From positions 1 through 7,594 of the forward strand of contig JACQCN010000358.1 in the NCBI GenBank assembly GCA_016201575.1: a DNA stretch of 7,594 bases, in the 5' to 3' direction. Positions 1-7,594 of the stretch are shown one piece after another. The first letter of the stretch is position 1. Each line of letters starts with the position of its first letter. The notes under the pieces are model-generated. The model saw only the letters and a program-made list of their open reading frames with translations. It did not search any database and had not been told where the DNA came from. The DNA is from Candidatus Rokuibacteriota bacterium (GTDB taxonomy: Bacteria; Methylomirabilota; Methylomirabilia; Rokubacteriales; CSP1-6). A program made the translations under genes and the position numbers.

Positions 1-35
1 AGGAAACGGGTGATCATGGAGCCGGGCATCACCCG
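1..35 (-). terminator. Possible intrinsic terminator of the DksA/TraR-type gene
   Basis: On the minus strand CGGGTGAT (35-28) and ATCACCCG (14-7) form a perfect 8-bp stem with a 13-base loop, followed by TTTCCT at the window edge. The stem includes the gene's TGA stop (29-31). The T-tract is short and the loop is large, so termination may be weak; the continuation is cut off by the window. Confidence 0.42.
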
Positions 36-394
36 GTCGCCATGCGCTCATCCTCCTCGGCGGCCCGCTGGCAGTTGATGCAGTAGCGCGCGAAGGGCAG
101 CGCCTCCAGGCGCTTGTCCGAGATGGCCTCGGCGCACCGCTCGCACGAGCCGAACGACCCCTCGTCGATCTTCTGGAGCGCGGTGACGACCTCCCGCAGG
201 AGCCGGCGGTCGCCGTTGCCCAGCTCGAAGATGAACTCCCGGTTGTAGGCGGTGTTGGCCTGGTCGCCGATGTCCTTGATCGAGTCGTCCTCCTGGTCCT
301 TCACGTAGAGGGAGGTCCGGCCGACCTCCTCGACGAGCTGGCGCTGCTTCTCGACGAGACGCTTCCTGAAGTACGCCAGGCGATCCTTCTTCAT
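29..394 (-). CDS. DksA/TraR-family C4-type zinc-finger regulator
   Basis: A 121-residue protein of the DksA/TraR family, whose members insert a coiled coil into the RNA polymerase secondary channel and alter initiation, often with ppGpp. Residues about 5-80 are two long helices forming the coiled coil. The tip carries D41 and D44 (DIGDQAN), spaced like the functional tip aspartates D71/D74 of E. coli DksA. The C-terminal zinc finger has four cysteines C84, C87, C105 and C108 (CERC and CINC) around RLEALPFARY. ATG 394 is preceded by GGAGG five bases upstream, which decides the start; a longer frame from 457 would add an arginine-rich, unlikely N-terminus. It is somewhat shorter than E. coli DksA (151 residues), so it may be a DksA paralogue or DksA-like stress regulator rather than the orthologue. 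Separated from rsfS by 147 bp. Confidence 0.93.
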   Translation of the reverse strand: MKKDRLAYFRKRLVEKQRQLVEEVGRTSLYVKDQEDDSIKDIGDQANTAYNREFIFELGNGDRRLLREVVTALQKIDEGSFGSCERCAEAISDKRLEALPFARYCINCQRAAEEDERMATG

Positions 395-398
395 TCGG

Positions 399-403
399 GC
401 CTC
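399..403 (-). promoter_or_regulatory. Ribosome binding site of the DksA/TraR-type gene
   Basis: GGAGG on the minus strand, separated by five bases (CCCGA) from the ATG at 394-392. It is the clearest Shine-Dalgarno in the window. It selects this ATG over the upstream start at 457. Confidence 0.75.
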
Positions 404-504
404 CGCTGTTATCCGCGCCCGCCTTCGGCGCCGCGGGCACGAGATGGTCACAGTCACATGCGCGCTGGAAGACGTTCACCGTGGTGCCCGTCGATTGAAA
501 GCGT

Positions 505-533
505 AAGCTAGCACGCGCGCACACAGGATGCAA
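505..533 (-). promoter_or_regulatory. Candidate sigma-70 promoter for the DksA/TraR-type gene
   Basis: On the minus strand TTGCAT (533-528) is followed after exactly 17 bases by TAGCTT (510-505), preceded by TGC, an extended -10 feature (TGn). Each hexamer matches its consensus at only about half of the positions, so it is a modest candidate. It sits in the 147-bp gap after rsfS, which fits independent transcription of the downstream regulator with a leader of roughly 100 nt. Confidence 0.4.
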
Positions 534-541
534 CGAGACGC

Positions 542-892
542 TCACCCCTCGAGGGCGAGCGCGGGGGCGTCGCCCCACAGGCGCTCGAGGGCGTAGTAGG
601 CGCGCGTGTCCTCGAGGAAGATGTGGACCAGGATGTTGCCGTAGTCGAGGAGGATCCAGCCGCTCGCGGGCATCCCCTCGACGTGCCGGGGCCGCACGCC
701 CTCCGCCTTCAGCTCGTCCCGGATCGCGTCGGCGATCGCCTGGATGTGGGTGGTCGAGCGCCCGCTGCAGAGCAGGAAGTAGTCGGCGATGCCGGAGATC
801 CGGCGCACGTCGAGCACGACCAGGTCGAGCGCCTTCTTGTCGAGGGCGGCGCGCGCGGCCTGCCGCACCTGGAGCTCGCCGGGCGCGGCCAT
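542..892 (-). CDS. rsfS: Ribosome silencing factor RsfS (Iojap/YbeB family)
   Basis: This 116-residue protein belongs to the Iojap/RsfS family, which binds ribosomal protein L14 and blocks joining of 30S and 50S subunits when nutrients are short. Diagnostic blocks are ALDKKALDLVVLDVR (16-30), ISGIADYFLLCSGRSTTHIQ (32-51), VEGMPASGWILLDYGNILVH (71-90) and the ending IFLEDTRAYYALERLWGDAP (91-110). The ATG shares its A with the nadD stop (TGATG), the common nadD-rsfS arrangement, and fixes the start; the much longer open frame upstream is a shadow of nadD and proA. It is the last gene of the operon: a 147-bp gap follows before the DksA-type gene. Confidence 0.96.
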   Translation of the reverse strand: MAAPGELQVRQAARAALDKKALDLVVLDVRRISGIADYFLLCSGRSTTHIQAIADAIRDELKAEGVRPRHVEGMPASGWILLDYGNILVHIFLEDTRAYYALERLWGDAPALALEG

Positions 893-1533
893 CAGGCGTG
901 GTACAGGCGCTGGGCCCGCATGTACGCGATCACGGAGTCCGGCATGCGGTAGGCGAGCGAGCGCCCCTCGCGGGCGCGGCGGCGCAGGTCCGAGGCCGAG
1001 ATGGGCAGCGAGACGGCGTTGACGATCAGCACGCCGTCGGGCGGCAGCGGCTCCCCCGGGCGCGCGAAGCGCGCCTGGCCGATCTCGCGGAGCACCTTCT
1101 GGGCCTGGTCGCCGTCGGGATCGAAGAGGCTGCCCGCGCGCGGCACCACGACGAGCCGCGCGAGGCGGGCGATCCGCGCCGGCTCCTTCCAGCTCAGGAG
1201 GTCGAGGAACGTCTCCGACCCCACCAGCAGGAACAGCTCGTCGCGGGCGGCCTCGTGGAGCGCGGCCAGCGTGTCCACCGTGTACGAGGGGCCCGGGCGC
1301 CGCAGCTCGATGTCGGACACCACGAAGGCGGGGTTGCCGGCCGTGGCCAGCGCCACCATCGCGTAGCGGTCGGGGGCCGGCGCCAGGTGCAGCGGCGACT
1401 TGTGCGGGGGGGAGCCGGCGGGGACGAAGAGGACCCGGTCGAGGGCGAGAGCCTCCCGGACCTCGTCGGCCAGCAGCAGGTGTCCGTAGTGGATCGGGTT
1501 GAAGGATCCGCCGAAGATGGCGACGCGCGCCAA
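892..1533 (-). CDS. nadD: Nicotinate-nucleotide adenylyltransferase
   Basis: The enzyme joins nicotinate mononucleotide and ATP to form deamido-NAD, an essential step of NAD synthesis. The 213-residue protein has the nucleotidyltransferase opening FGGSFNPIHYGHL (7-19, with the HxGH catalytic motif at 15-18), PPHK (42-45), GPSYTVDTL (81-89), LVGSETFLDLLSWKE (103-117) and the C-terminal ISASDLR (178-184) equivalent to the ISSTxIR phosphate-binding motif. The start is TTG at 1533: the proA stop TAG is in the same frame three codons upstream, so nothing earlier is possible, and the next downstream Met would remove the active site. GGGAG, part of the proA tail, lies nine bases upstream. The TGA overlaps the rsfS ATG by one base (TGATG). 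Confidence 0.97.
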   Translation of the reverse strand: MARVAIFGGSFNPIHYGHLLLADEVREALALDRVLFVPAGSPPHKSPLHLAPAPDRYAMVALATAGNPAFVVSDIELRRPGPSYTVDTLAALHEAARDELFLLVGSETFLDLLSWKEPARIARLARLVVVPRAGSLFDPDGDQAQKVLREIGQARFARPGEPLPPDGVLIVNAVSLPISASDLRRRAREGRSLAYRMPDSVIAYMRAQRLYHA

Positions 1534-1539
1534 CCGCCG

Positions 1540-2796
1540 CTACTCCCGCACCTGCCCGTCGCCGAGCACGACGAACTTCGTCGTGGTCAGCTCCTCCACG
1601 CCGACGGGCCCCCGCGCGTGCAGCCGCGACGTCGAGATGCCCATCTCGGCGCCCATGCCGAACTGGTTGCCGTCCACCAGCCGCGTCGAGGCGTTGACGA
1701 GGACGGCGGCGGCGTCGACCTCGCGCGTGAACCGCCGGGCCTGGCGCAGGTCGGCCGTCACGATGGCCTCGGCCAGCCCCGAGCCGTGCCGGCGAATGTG
1801 GCGGATCGCCTCGTCGAGGTCGTCGACGACCTTCACCGCGAGGATCAGGTCCAGGAACTCGGTGTCCCAGTCCGTCTCCACCGCCGGCCGCGCCGTCGGC
1901 ACGATGGCCAGCGTGCGGGGGCAGCCCCGCAGCTCGACCCCGGCGGTGCCGAGGCGCTTGGCGAGGGCGAGCAGGAAGCGGGGCGCGATGTCGCGGTGGA
2001 CCAGGAGCGTCTCGACGGCGTTGCAGACGCCGGGCCGGTGCGTCTTGGCGTTGTCCGTCACTTCCACGGCCATGGCGACGTCGGCGGAGGCGTCGACGAA
2101 GATGTGTACCAGCCCCTTGTCGTGCTTCAGCACGGGCACCCGCGAGCGCTCCGACACCATCCGCACGAACTCTTCGCCCCCGCGGGGGATGACGAGGTCC
2201 AGGTACTGGGGCAGGTTCAGGAGCGCGGTCACGCCCGCGCGGTCCGGGTTGTCGATGAACTGGATGGCGTCGGCGGGCGCGCCGACCTTCTCCACCGACT
2301 TGGCGAGCACCGCCGCGATCATGGTGTTGGACTCGATCGCCTCGCTGCCGCCGCGGAGCACCACCGCGTTGCCGGACTTGAGGCAGAGCCCGGCCGCGTC
2401 GGCGGTGACGTTCGGGCGCGACTCGTACACGAAGCCGATCACGCCGAGCGGGACGCGGACGCGCGAGATCTCGAGGCCGTTCGGCCGGCGCCACGTTTCC
2501 ACGGTCTTCCCCACCGGGTCGGCCAGCGCGGCGATCTGGCGAAGCCCGTGCGCCATCTCCTCCACCCGGCCGTCGGTGAGCGTCAGGCGGTCGAGGAACG
2601 CGCGCGGGTGCCCCCGCGTGCGGGCCCGCTCCAGGTCCACGCGGTTGGCCTCCAGGATCTGCGGCGTCTTCTCCGCGAGGCCGCGCGCCATCTGGAGGAG
2701 CGCCTCGTTCTTCAGGCGGGTGGGACAGAGGGCGAGCGTGGCGGCGGCCTCCCGCGCGGCCCGGGCCTTGCTCTCGACCAGCTCTCGAATGTCCAT
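1540..2796 (-). CDS. proA: Gamma-glutamyl phosphate reductase (glutamate-5-semialdehyde dehydrogenase)
   Basis: This enzyme performs the NADPH-dependent reduction of gamma-glutamyl phosphate to glutamate-5-semialdehyde, the second step of proline synthesis, using the ProB product. From ATG 2796 it has 418 residues, matching family length. Conserved blocks include PLGVIGFVYESRPNVTADAA (about 116-135), LKSGNAVVLRGGSEA, VPVLKHDKGLVHIFVD, and the catalytic-cysteine motif THRPGVCNAVET with the nucleophile at C258. The end shows NASTRLVDGNQFGMGAEMGI, also typical. A GTG at 2808 would add four residues and overlap the proB stop as GTGA. I prefer the ATG because GAGAG lies upstream at reasonable spacing and MDIREL is the family-like beginning. 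nadD begins 6 bp after its TAG. Confidence 0.97.
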   Translation of the reverse strand: MDIRELVESKARAAREAAATLALCPTRLKNEALLQMARGLAEKTPQILEANRVDLERARTRGHPRAFLDRLTLTDGRVEEMAHGLRQIAALADPVGKTVETWRRPNGLEISRVRVPLGVIGFVYESRPNVTADAAGLCLKSGNAVVLRGGSEAIESNTMIAAVLAKSVEKVGAPADAIQFIDNPDRAGVTALLNLPQYLDLVIPRGGEEFVRMVSERSRVPVLKHDKGLVHIFVDASADVAMAVEVTDNAKTHRPGVCNAVETLLVHRDIAPRFLLALAKRLGTAGVELRGCPRTLAIVPTARPAVETDWDTEFLDLILAVKVVDDLDEAIRHIRRHGSGLAEAIVTADLRQARRFTREVDAAAVLVNASTRLVDGNQFGMGAEMGISTSRLHARGPVGVEELTTTKFVVLGDGQVRE

Positions 2797-2804
2797 GGCG
2801 TCTC

Positions 2805-4957
<2,153 letters not shown>

Positions 4958-5215
4958 TCAGTCGCGGGCGGTGGCGATGCTCACGTAGCGCGAGTCGCCC
5001 CGCCGCCCGAACTTCACGAAGCCGTCGATCTTCGCGAACAGGGTGTCGTCGCGGCCGAGCCCCACGTTCAGCCCCGGCTTGAAGCGCGTGCCGCGCTGGC
5101 GGACCAGGATGCTGCCGCCGGTGACGAACTGCCCCCCGAAACGCTTGACCCCCAGCATCTGGGGATTCGAGTCGCGGCCGTTGCGTGAGCTGCCGACGCC
5201 TTTCTTGTGAGCCAT
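4958..5215 (-). CDS. rpmA: 50S ribosomal protein L27
   Basis: This is an 85-residue L27 of standard length. The N-terminal tail [20 protein letters not shown] reaches toward the peptidyl-transferase centre in known ribosomes. [20 protein letters not shown] (21-40) and [20 protein letters not shown] (41-60) are highly conserved family blocks. The protein starts directly with MAHKK, so it is the Gram-negative type without the cleaved N-terminal extension seen in Firmicutes. ATG 5215 lies 5 bp after the rplU stop with a GGGA close upstream; a longer frame reaching through rplU is a shadow. It is followed after 30 bp by obgE. Confidence 0.98.
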   Translation of the reverse strand: MAHKKGVGSSRNGRDSNPQMLGVKRFGGQFVTGGSILVRQRGTRFKPGLNVGLGRDDTLFAKIDGFVKFGRRGDSRYVSIATARD

Positions 5216-5220
5216 TGTCC

Positions 5221-5532
5221 CTACACCTCGATCTTGGTGATGCGGACCGTGGTGGCGGTCTGCCGGTGGCCGCGGGTGCGCCGGTAGTTCTTCCGCCGCT
5301 TGAACTTCACGACGGTGATCTTCGGCCCCCGGGCCTCGCCGATCACCTCGGCCGACACTTTCGCGCCGCGGAGCTCGCCGGGCGCGGCGGTGATGTGGCC
5401 GTCCTTCTGCACCATCAGCACGGAGGTGAACTCGACCGTCGCGCCCTTCGTGACGGGCAGCTTCTCGACCGAGATCACCTGGCCGGGCGAGACCCGGTAC
5501 TGCTTGCCTCCGGTCGCGATGACCGCTTCCAT
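5221..5532 (-). CDS. rplU: 50S ribosomal protein L21
   Basis: This 103-residue protein has the normal length of bacterial L21, which binds 23S rRNA in the large subunit. The N-terminus [18 protein letters not shown] is the family's beta-strand signature. The basic stretch [20 protein letters not shown] (about 76-95) is the rRNA-binding segment, and the protein ends in VRITKIEV as is usual. ATG 5532 is preceded by AGAGGA, very close to the start, and by GAGG about ten bases upstream. It is the first gene of the housekeeping run, separated from the selenoprotein by an 88-bp AT-richer leader, and is followed after 5 bp by L27, the near-universal arrangement. Nothing in it looks truncated. Confidence 0.98.
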   Translation of the reverse strand: MEAVIATGGKQYRVSPGQVISVEKLPVTKGATVEFTSVLMVQKDGHITAAPGELRGAKVSAEVIGEARGPKITVVKFKRRKNYRRTRGHRQTATTVRITKIEV

Positions 5533-5547
5533 GTCCTCTCAACCTCG

Positions 5548-5583
5548 CAAAACGTGAATGACCACGAAAACCTATATGACCAC
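5548..5583 (-). repeat. Two tandem 18-bp imperfect direct repeats in the rplU leader
   Basis: On the minus strand GTGGTCATATAGGTTTTC (5583-5566) is followed without a gap by GTGGTCATTCACGTTTTG (5565-5548). They match at 14 of 18 positions, with GTGGTCAT and GTTTT conserved. The pair overlaps the presumed promoter -10 and transcription start zone upstream of L21. It could be a paired regulator-binding site or a structured leader; function is unknown. Confidence 0.55.
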
Positions 5584-5603
5584 AAAGCCGCCGCCCCCGT
5601 CAA
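5573..5603 (-). promoter_or_regulatory. Candidate promoter of the rplU-rpmA-obgE-proBA-nadD-rsfS operon
   Basis: On the minus strand a TTGACG (5603-5598) resembles a sigma-70 -35 box. The best AT-rich hexamers downstream are CATATA (5578-5573, spacer 19) or the shifted TCATAT (5579-5574, spacer 18), so the -10 match is poor. Support comes mainly from position: this is the only non-coding gap between the selenoprotein stop and L21, and it is clearly more AT-rich than the surrounding coding DNA. A start site would leave a leader of roughly 30-35 nt. Confidence 0.38.
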
Positions 5604-5620
5604 ACTGACGCTCGGAGGGG
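5594..5620 (-). other. Imperfect hairpin just after the GrdB-like stop; possible weak terminator or operator
   Basis: On the minus strand CCCC (5620-5617) can pair with GGGG (5597-5594), enclosing CGTCA-GTT-TGACG (5610-5598), a 5-bp inverted repeat with a 3-base spacer, and a 6-base bulge. It lies directly after the selenoprotein stop. No run of T follows, so an intrinsic terminator is doubtful. The right arm contains TTGACG, the -35-like hexamer of the rplU promoter candidate, so an operator role is equally possible. Confidence 0.3.
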
Positions 5621-6463
5621 TCAGCCGTAGCTCCCCTCGGTCAGGGCCTTGCCCCGGAACATCACCGGCGGGGCCTCCCAGCGGTAGGGCAGCTCGACGT
5701 GCCCGCCCGGCGTCTGGATCGTCCCCAGCGCCGCGAACGTGCCCTCCAGCACCGCCCGCTGCTTGCCACGGTTCCCGGGCTCCCCGAGCATGCTGCCGCG
5801 CGGAAAGCGCACCCGCGTCCAGCGCGGTGGCCGGACGCGCCGGGTGGCGGTCGGGTTGTTCGAGAGGGAGATCGTCGGGATGCCCGCCGCCTCGATGGCC
5901 CGCTGGATCAGTCCGCCCGACTGATGGCACACGGGTCAGACGGGGACGAGCAGCGCCGCGTCGACCGCCTCGGCCCGCATCCGGGCGGCGATGGCCGGCG
6001 CCGTCTCCTCCGCGAGGTCGGCGGCGCGCGGCGCGTAGCCCATCGTGCTGAAGTGGGTCGGCGCCAGGTCGCCGATCACGCCGTCGGCCCGGAGCTCCTC
6101 GAGCCGATCGAGGGGGAAGACCGTGTTCATGTCGGCCTCGGCTACCTCGTGGGCGAAGTGCGGGTGCGCGATCGCGAGGGTCGCGATCGCCGTCTCGCGC
6201 GGGATCGCCCGGTAGGACACGTCGCCGCCGAGCGCGCCGACGTCGAAGGGCGGGTCGACGCCGGGACGGTAGAGGCCTCCGGTCGTGACCACCGCGATGC
6301 GCGACTGGCCGAGGGCCTTCGCGACGGGCGTCCACGGCGTGTCCGCGAACGTGGGCCAGGGGTAGGTCTTGAAGGCGGCCGAGTAGTCGTGCGCGGCGAG
6401 CAGGGGCTCGGCCTGCGGCCACCATTCGGCATAGCGGGCGCGAAACTCCGCCGTCCACTCCAT
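5621..6463 (-). CDS. GrdB-like selenoprotein, with in-frame TGA read as selenocysteine (U176)
   Basis: The frame opens at ATG 6463, is broken by TGA at 5936-5938, and continues in the same frame to TGA at 5621-5623. This gives 280 residues with Sec at position 176. The N-terminal part carries features of the glycine/sarcosine/betaine/D-proline reductase selenoprotein B family: IAVVTTGGLY (about 56-65), AIAHPHF (about 97-103), VFPLDRLEELRADGVIGDLA (115-134) and HFSTMGY (137-143). The segment DAALLVPV-U-PVCHQSGG, then IEAAGIPTISLS, matches where GrdB-type proteins carry their catalytic selenocysteine. C179 is the only cysteine in the protein, so U176 and C179 form a UxxC redox pair. GrdB acts in clostridial glycine reductase, but none of the partner subunits is nearby and 280 residues is shorter than GrdB, so the substrate here is unknown. 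A reductase or thiol/selenol redox role is inference. The start has no strong Shine-Dalgarno, but it fits the 20-bp gap after the sigma gene. The alternative is a pseudogene with a nonsense mutation; intact homology on both sides and the adjacent stem-loop argue against it. Confidence 0.87.
5899..5938 (-). promoter_or_regulatory. Bacterial SECIS element (selenocysteine insertion stem-loop) after the in-frame UGA
   Basis: Read on the minus strand, the UGA (5938-5936) is followed at once by CCCG (5935-5932), which can pair with CGGG (5902-5899) as a lower stem. After an internal loop comes a perfect 7-bp upper stem, AUCAGUC (5925-5919) with GACUGAU (5913-5907), closing a 5-base loop GGGCG (5918-5914). 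The first loop G is the 18th base after the UGA. That fits the known bacterial SECIS layout: a hairpin inside the coding region, an apical loop roughly 16-37 nt from the UGA, and one or more G at the start of the loop for SelB binding. The stem is seen directly in the sequence; SelB recognition is inferred from it. Confidence 0.8.
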
Positions 6464-6471
6464 CTGGCCGC

Positions 6472-6483
6472 GCTCGCGCGAGC
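6472..6483. repeat. 12-bp perfect palindrome between sigma factor and GrdB-like gene
   Basis: GCTCGCGCGAGC is its own reverse complement and fills most of the 20-bp gap between the sigma factor stop and the GrdB-like start. It could be an operator half-site pair or a small RNA hairpin affecting the ribosome binding region, which has no clear Shine-Dalgarno. In DNA this GC-rich, a palindrome of this size may be chance. Confidence 0.35.
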
Positions 6484-7131
6484 CTACCGGGGGGAGGGCG
6501 ACGCCCCCCTCCGGGTGGAAGACTGCTCCTGGGTCGGAGCCATGTAGTCCCCGAGCCGCTGCCGGAGGAAGAGCCGGGAGCGGTGCACCCGCGACTTCAC
6601 CGCCGGCAGGCTGATGCCGAGCGTCTCCGCGATCTCGGGGTTGGACATCCCCTCCATGTCGTGCATCACGAACGCCGTGCGGTAGTCCGGCGGCAGCGTG
6701 TCGATGGCGTGGCGCAGCACGTCCCGTAGCTCGGCCTGCACGGCGGCCTCGTCGACCCGCGGCGACCAGTCGTCCATCGGCTCGAAGTGGCGGCCGTCCT
6801 CGTCCAGCGCCGGCAGGAGCGACTCCCAGGCGATCTCGTTCTGCCGCCCCTTGCGGGAGCGCAGCTTCTGGTACGCCGCGTTCGCCGTGATCCGGTAGAG
6901 CCAGCTCCCGAACGCCGAGTCGCCCTTGAACATGTGGATCTTGCGGGCCGCCGTCCACAGCGCGTCCTGGGCCACCTCCTCGGCGTCCTCGTTGGAGCCC
7001 GTGATACGCACGGCCAGCCGGTACACGCGGTCGCCGAACGTGTTCACGAGCGCCTCCGCCGCGCCCGGCGCCCCTTCGCGGAGGGCCTGGACCAGCGCGG
7101 CGTCCGGATCGACCCTCGGTGTCGTCGTCAT
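6484..7131 (-). CDS. ECF-type RNA polymerase sigma factor (sigma-70 family)
   Basis: This is a 215-residue alternative sigma factor that would direct RNA polymerase to a dedicated promoter set. Region 2 (about residues 26-92) contains DAEEVAQDALWTAARKI and the FGSWLYRITANAAYQKLR segment typical of -10 recognition and core binding. Region 4 (about 140-195) contains DTLPPDYRTAFVMHDMEGMS followed by the helix-turn-helix NPEIAETLGISLPAVKSRVH (about 164-183). Regions 1.2 and 3 are absent, as expected for the ECF group. After region 4 there is a short polar tail (about residues 199-215) that looks disordered. The ATG at 7131 overlaps the TetR stop by four bases and has a GGGAG Shine-Dalgarno a few bases upstream. 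I chose it over the much longer frame that runs antisense-like through the TetR gene. No zinc-finger anti-sigma gene follows, which is unusual for the class; the next gene is the GrdB-like selenoprotein, 20 bp away. Confidence 0.93.
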   Translation of the reverse strand: MTTTPRVDPDAALVQALREGAPGAAEALVNTFGDRVYRLAVRITGSNEDAEEVAQDALWTAARKIHMFKGDSAFGSWLYRITANAAYQKLRSRKGRQNEIAWESLLPALDEDGRHFEPMDDWSPRVDEAAVQAELRDVLRHAIDTLPPDYRTAFVMHDMEGMSNPEIAETLGISLPAVKSRVHRSRLFLRQRLGDYMAPTQEQSSTRRGASPSPR

Positions 7132-7594
7132 CGCCCACTCCCGTCGTACAGGGACAGGTACTGCTTCAGCTCGTTCACGCACTGCTCCATCACGCCGATG
7201 TCGCGGCTCACCTTCGTCATCAGGATGGCGCCCTCGAGGGAGGCCACGAGGAACTGCGCCGTGGCCGCGGGCCGGCAGCCCGCCGACACCTCGCCTCGCG
7301 CCCGGCCCTCCTCGAGCGCCTGGGTGAGCCGGGTCCGCCAGAGCGTGAAGACCTCCGTGAGCCGGGCGCGGAAGCCCTCGTGCACGTCCGACAGCTCCGA
7401 GGCCAGATTCCCCATCGGGCAGCCGCCCACGCAGTTCCGCTCCCGCTGCGTCTCGAGCAGGCGGTCGAGGAAGCAGCGGACCTGCTTCAGGCGGTCGCCG
7501 GCGGGATCCGAGAAGCACGGCTCGAGCGCCCGCTCGACGAACGAGCGGATCGCCCGGTCGAGGATCGCGTAGCCCAGGTCTTCCTTGCTCTTGA
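7128..7594 (-). CDS. TetR/AcrR-family transcriptional regulator, C-terminal part (5' end outside window)
   Basis: My translation runs open from the window edge to a TGA at 7128-7130, about 155 residues. The first visible residues, KSKEDLGYAILDRAIR, match the segment just after the recognition helix of TetR-family DNA-binding domains (the usual 'F-KSKE-L' motif). The helix-turn-helix itself therefore lies beyond the window. The rest is the all-helical ligand-binding and dimerisation domain. The GGCPMGNLASEL stretch (near 7395-7430) resembles the GCP-x-GN signature of a TetR C-terminal subgroup related to YxaF/LmrA repressors, which respond to small hydrophobic or toxic molecules; that subgroup call is recognition from memory. 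A GTG at 7430 could be mistaken for a start, but the homologous reading continues upstream through it. The stop overlaps the next gene's start as ATGA, so repressor and sigma factor are probably translated together. The ligand is not predictable. Confidence 0.88.
   Translation of the reverse strand, partial: KSKEDLGYAILDRAIRSFVERALEPCFSDPAGDRLKQVRCFLDRLLETQRERNCVGGCPMGNLASELSDVHEGFRARLTEVFTLWRTRLTQALEEGRARGEVSAGCRPAATAQFLVASLEGAILMTKVSRDIGVMEQCVNELKQYLSLYDGSGR

Noticed and set aside
395..457. A longer N-terminus for the DksA/TraR-type protein
   Set aside because: The extension is arginine-rich and unlike the family, whereas the ATG at 394 has GGAGG at good spacing.
542..2494. A 650-codon minus-strand frame ending in RsfS
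   Set aside because: Only the last 116 residues are RsfS. The rest is an Arg/Pro/Ala-rich shadow of nadD and proA, and the TGATG junction gives the true rsfS start.
5600..5623. The final TGA of the GrdB-like gene as a second selenocysteine codon, since a small hairpin follows it
   Set aside because: Reading through would add only six residues before another in-frame TGA, and the protein already ends at a family-like point.
5621..5932. The C-terminal half of the GrdB-like gene as a separate protein starting at GTG 5932
   Set aside because: It would begin inside the UxxC motif, lacks a ribosome binding site, and breaks a conserved domain that continues upstream through the TGA.

Overview
The window is a gene-dense, very GC-rich (by eye roughly 70%) bacterial chromosome segment. 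Every gene I can support lies on the minus strand, so the biological reading order runs from high to low coordinates. The order rplU-rpmA-obgE-proB-proA-nadD-rsfS, the GC content, the ECF sigma factor and the soil-type gene set suggest an uncultured high-GC lineage such as Candidatus Rokubacteria/Methylomirabilota or a deltaproteobacterium-like group. That placement is inference from gene order and composition, not a measured result.

Region 1 (7594 to 5621) is an accessory cluster. It holds the C-terminal part of a TetR-family repressor cut by the window edge, an ECF-type sigma factor whose start overlaps the repressor's stop (ATGA), and then a GrdB-like protein. The GrdB-like reading frame is interrupted by one in-frame TGA at 5936-5938. 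Reading that TGA as selenocysteine gives a continuous 280-residue protein with a U-P-V-C redox motif. A stem-loop with a G-starting loop sits right after the TGA, at the position expected of a bacterial SECIS element. A standard gene caller would split this gene into two hypothetical ORFs or drop half of it. This is the most interesting content of the window.

Region 2 (5620 to 5533) is a short, relatively AT-rich leader with a small inverted repeat, a possible promoter and two tandem 18-bp imperfect repeats. It probably drives the housekeeping operon.

Region 3 (5532 to 542) is that operon: ribosomal proteins L21 and L27, the ribosome-assembly GTPase Obg, the first two proline-biosynthesis enzymes (glutamate 5-kinase and gamma-glutamyl phosphate reductase), nicotinate-nucleotide adenylyltransferase, and the ribosome silencing factor RsfS. 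Gaps are at most 30 bp and several junctions overlap, so the set is almost certainly co-transcribed and partly translationally coupled. It combines ribosome assembly and silencing with proline and NAD synthesis.

Region 4 (541 to 1) has an intergenic promoter candidate, a separate DksA/TraR-type C4 zinc-finger regulator with a good ribosome binding site, and a possible terminator hairpin overlapping its stop codon. No tRNA, rRNA, CRISPR array, insertion sequence or phage gene was seen, and no gene-free stretch exceeds about 150 bases.
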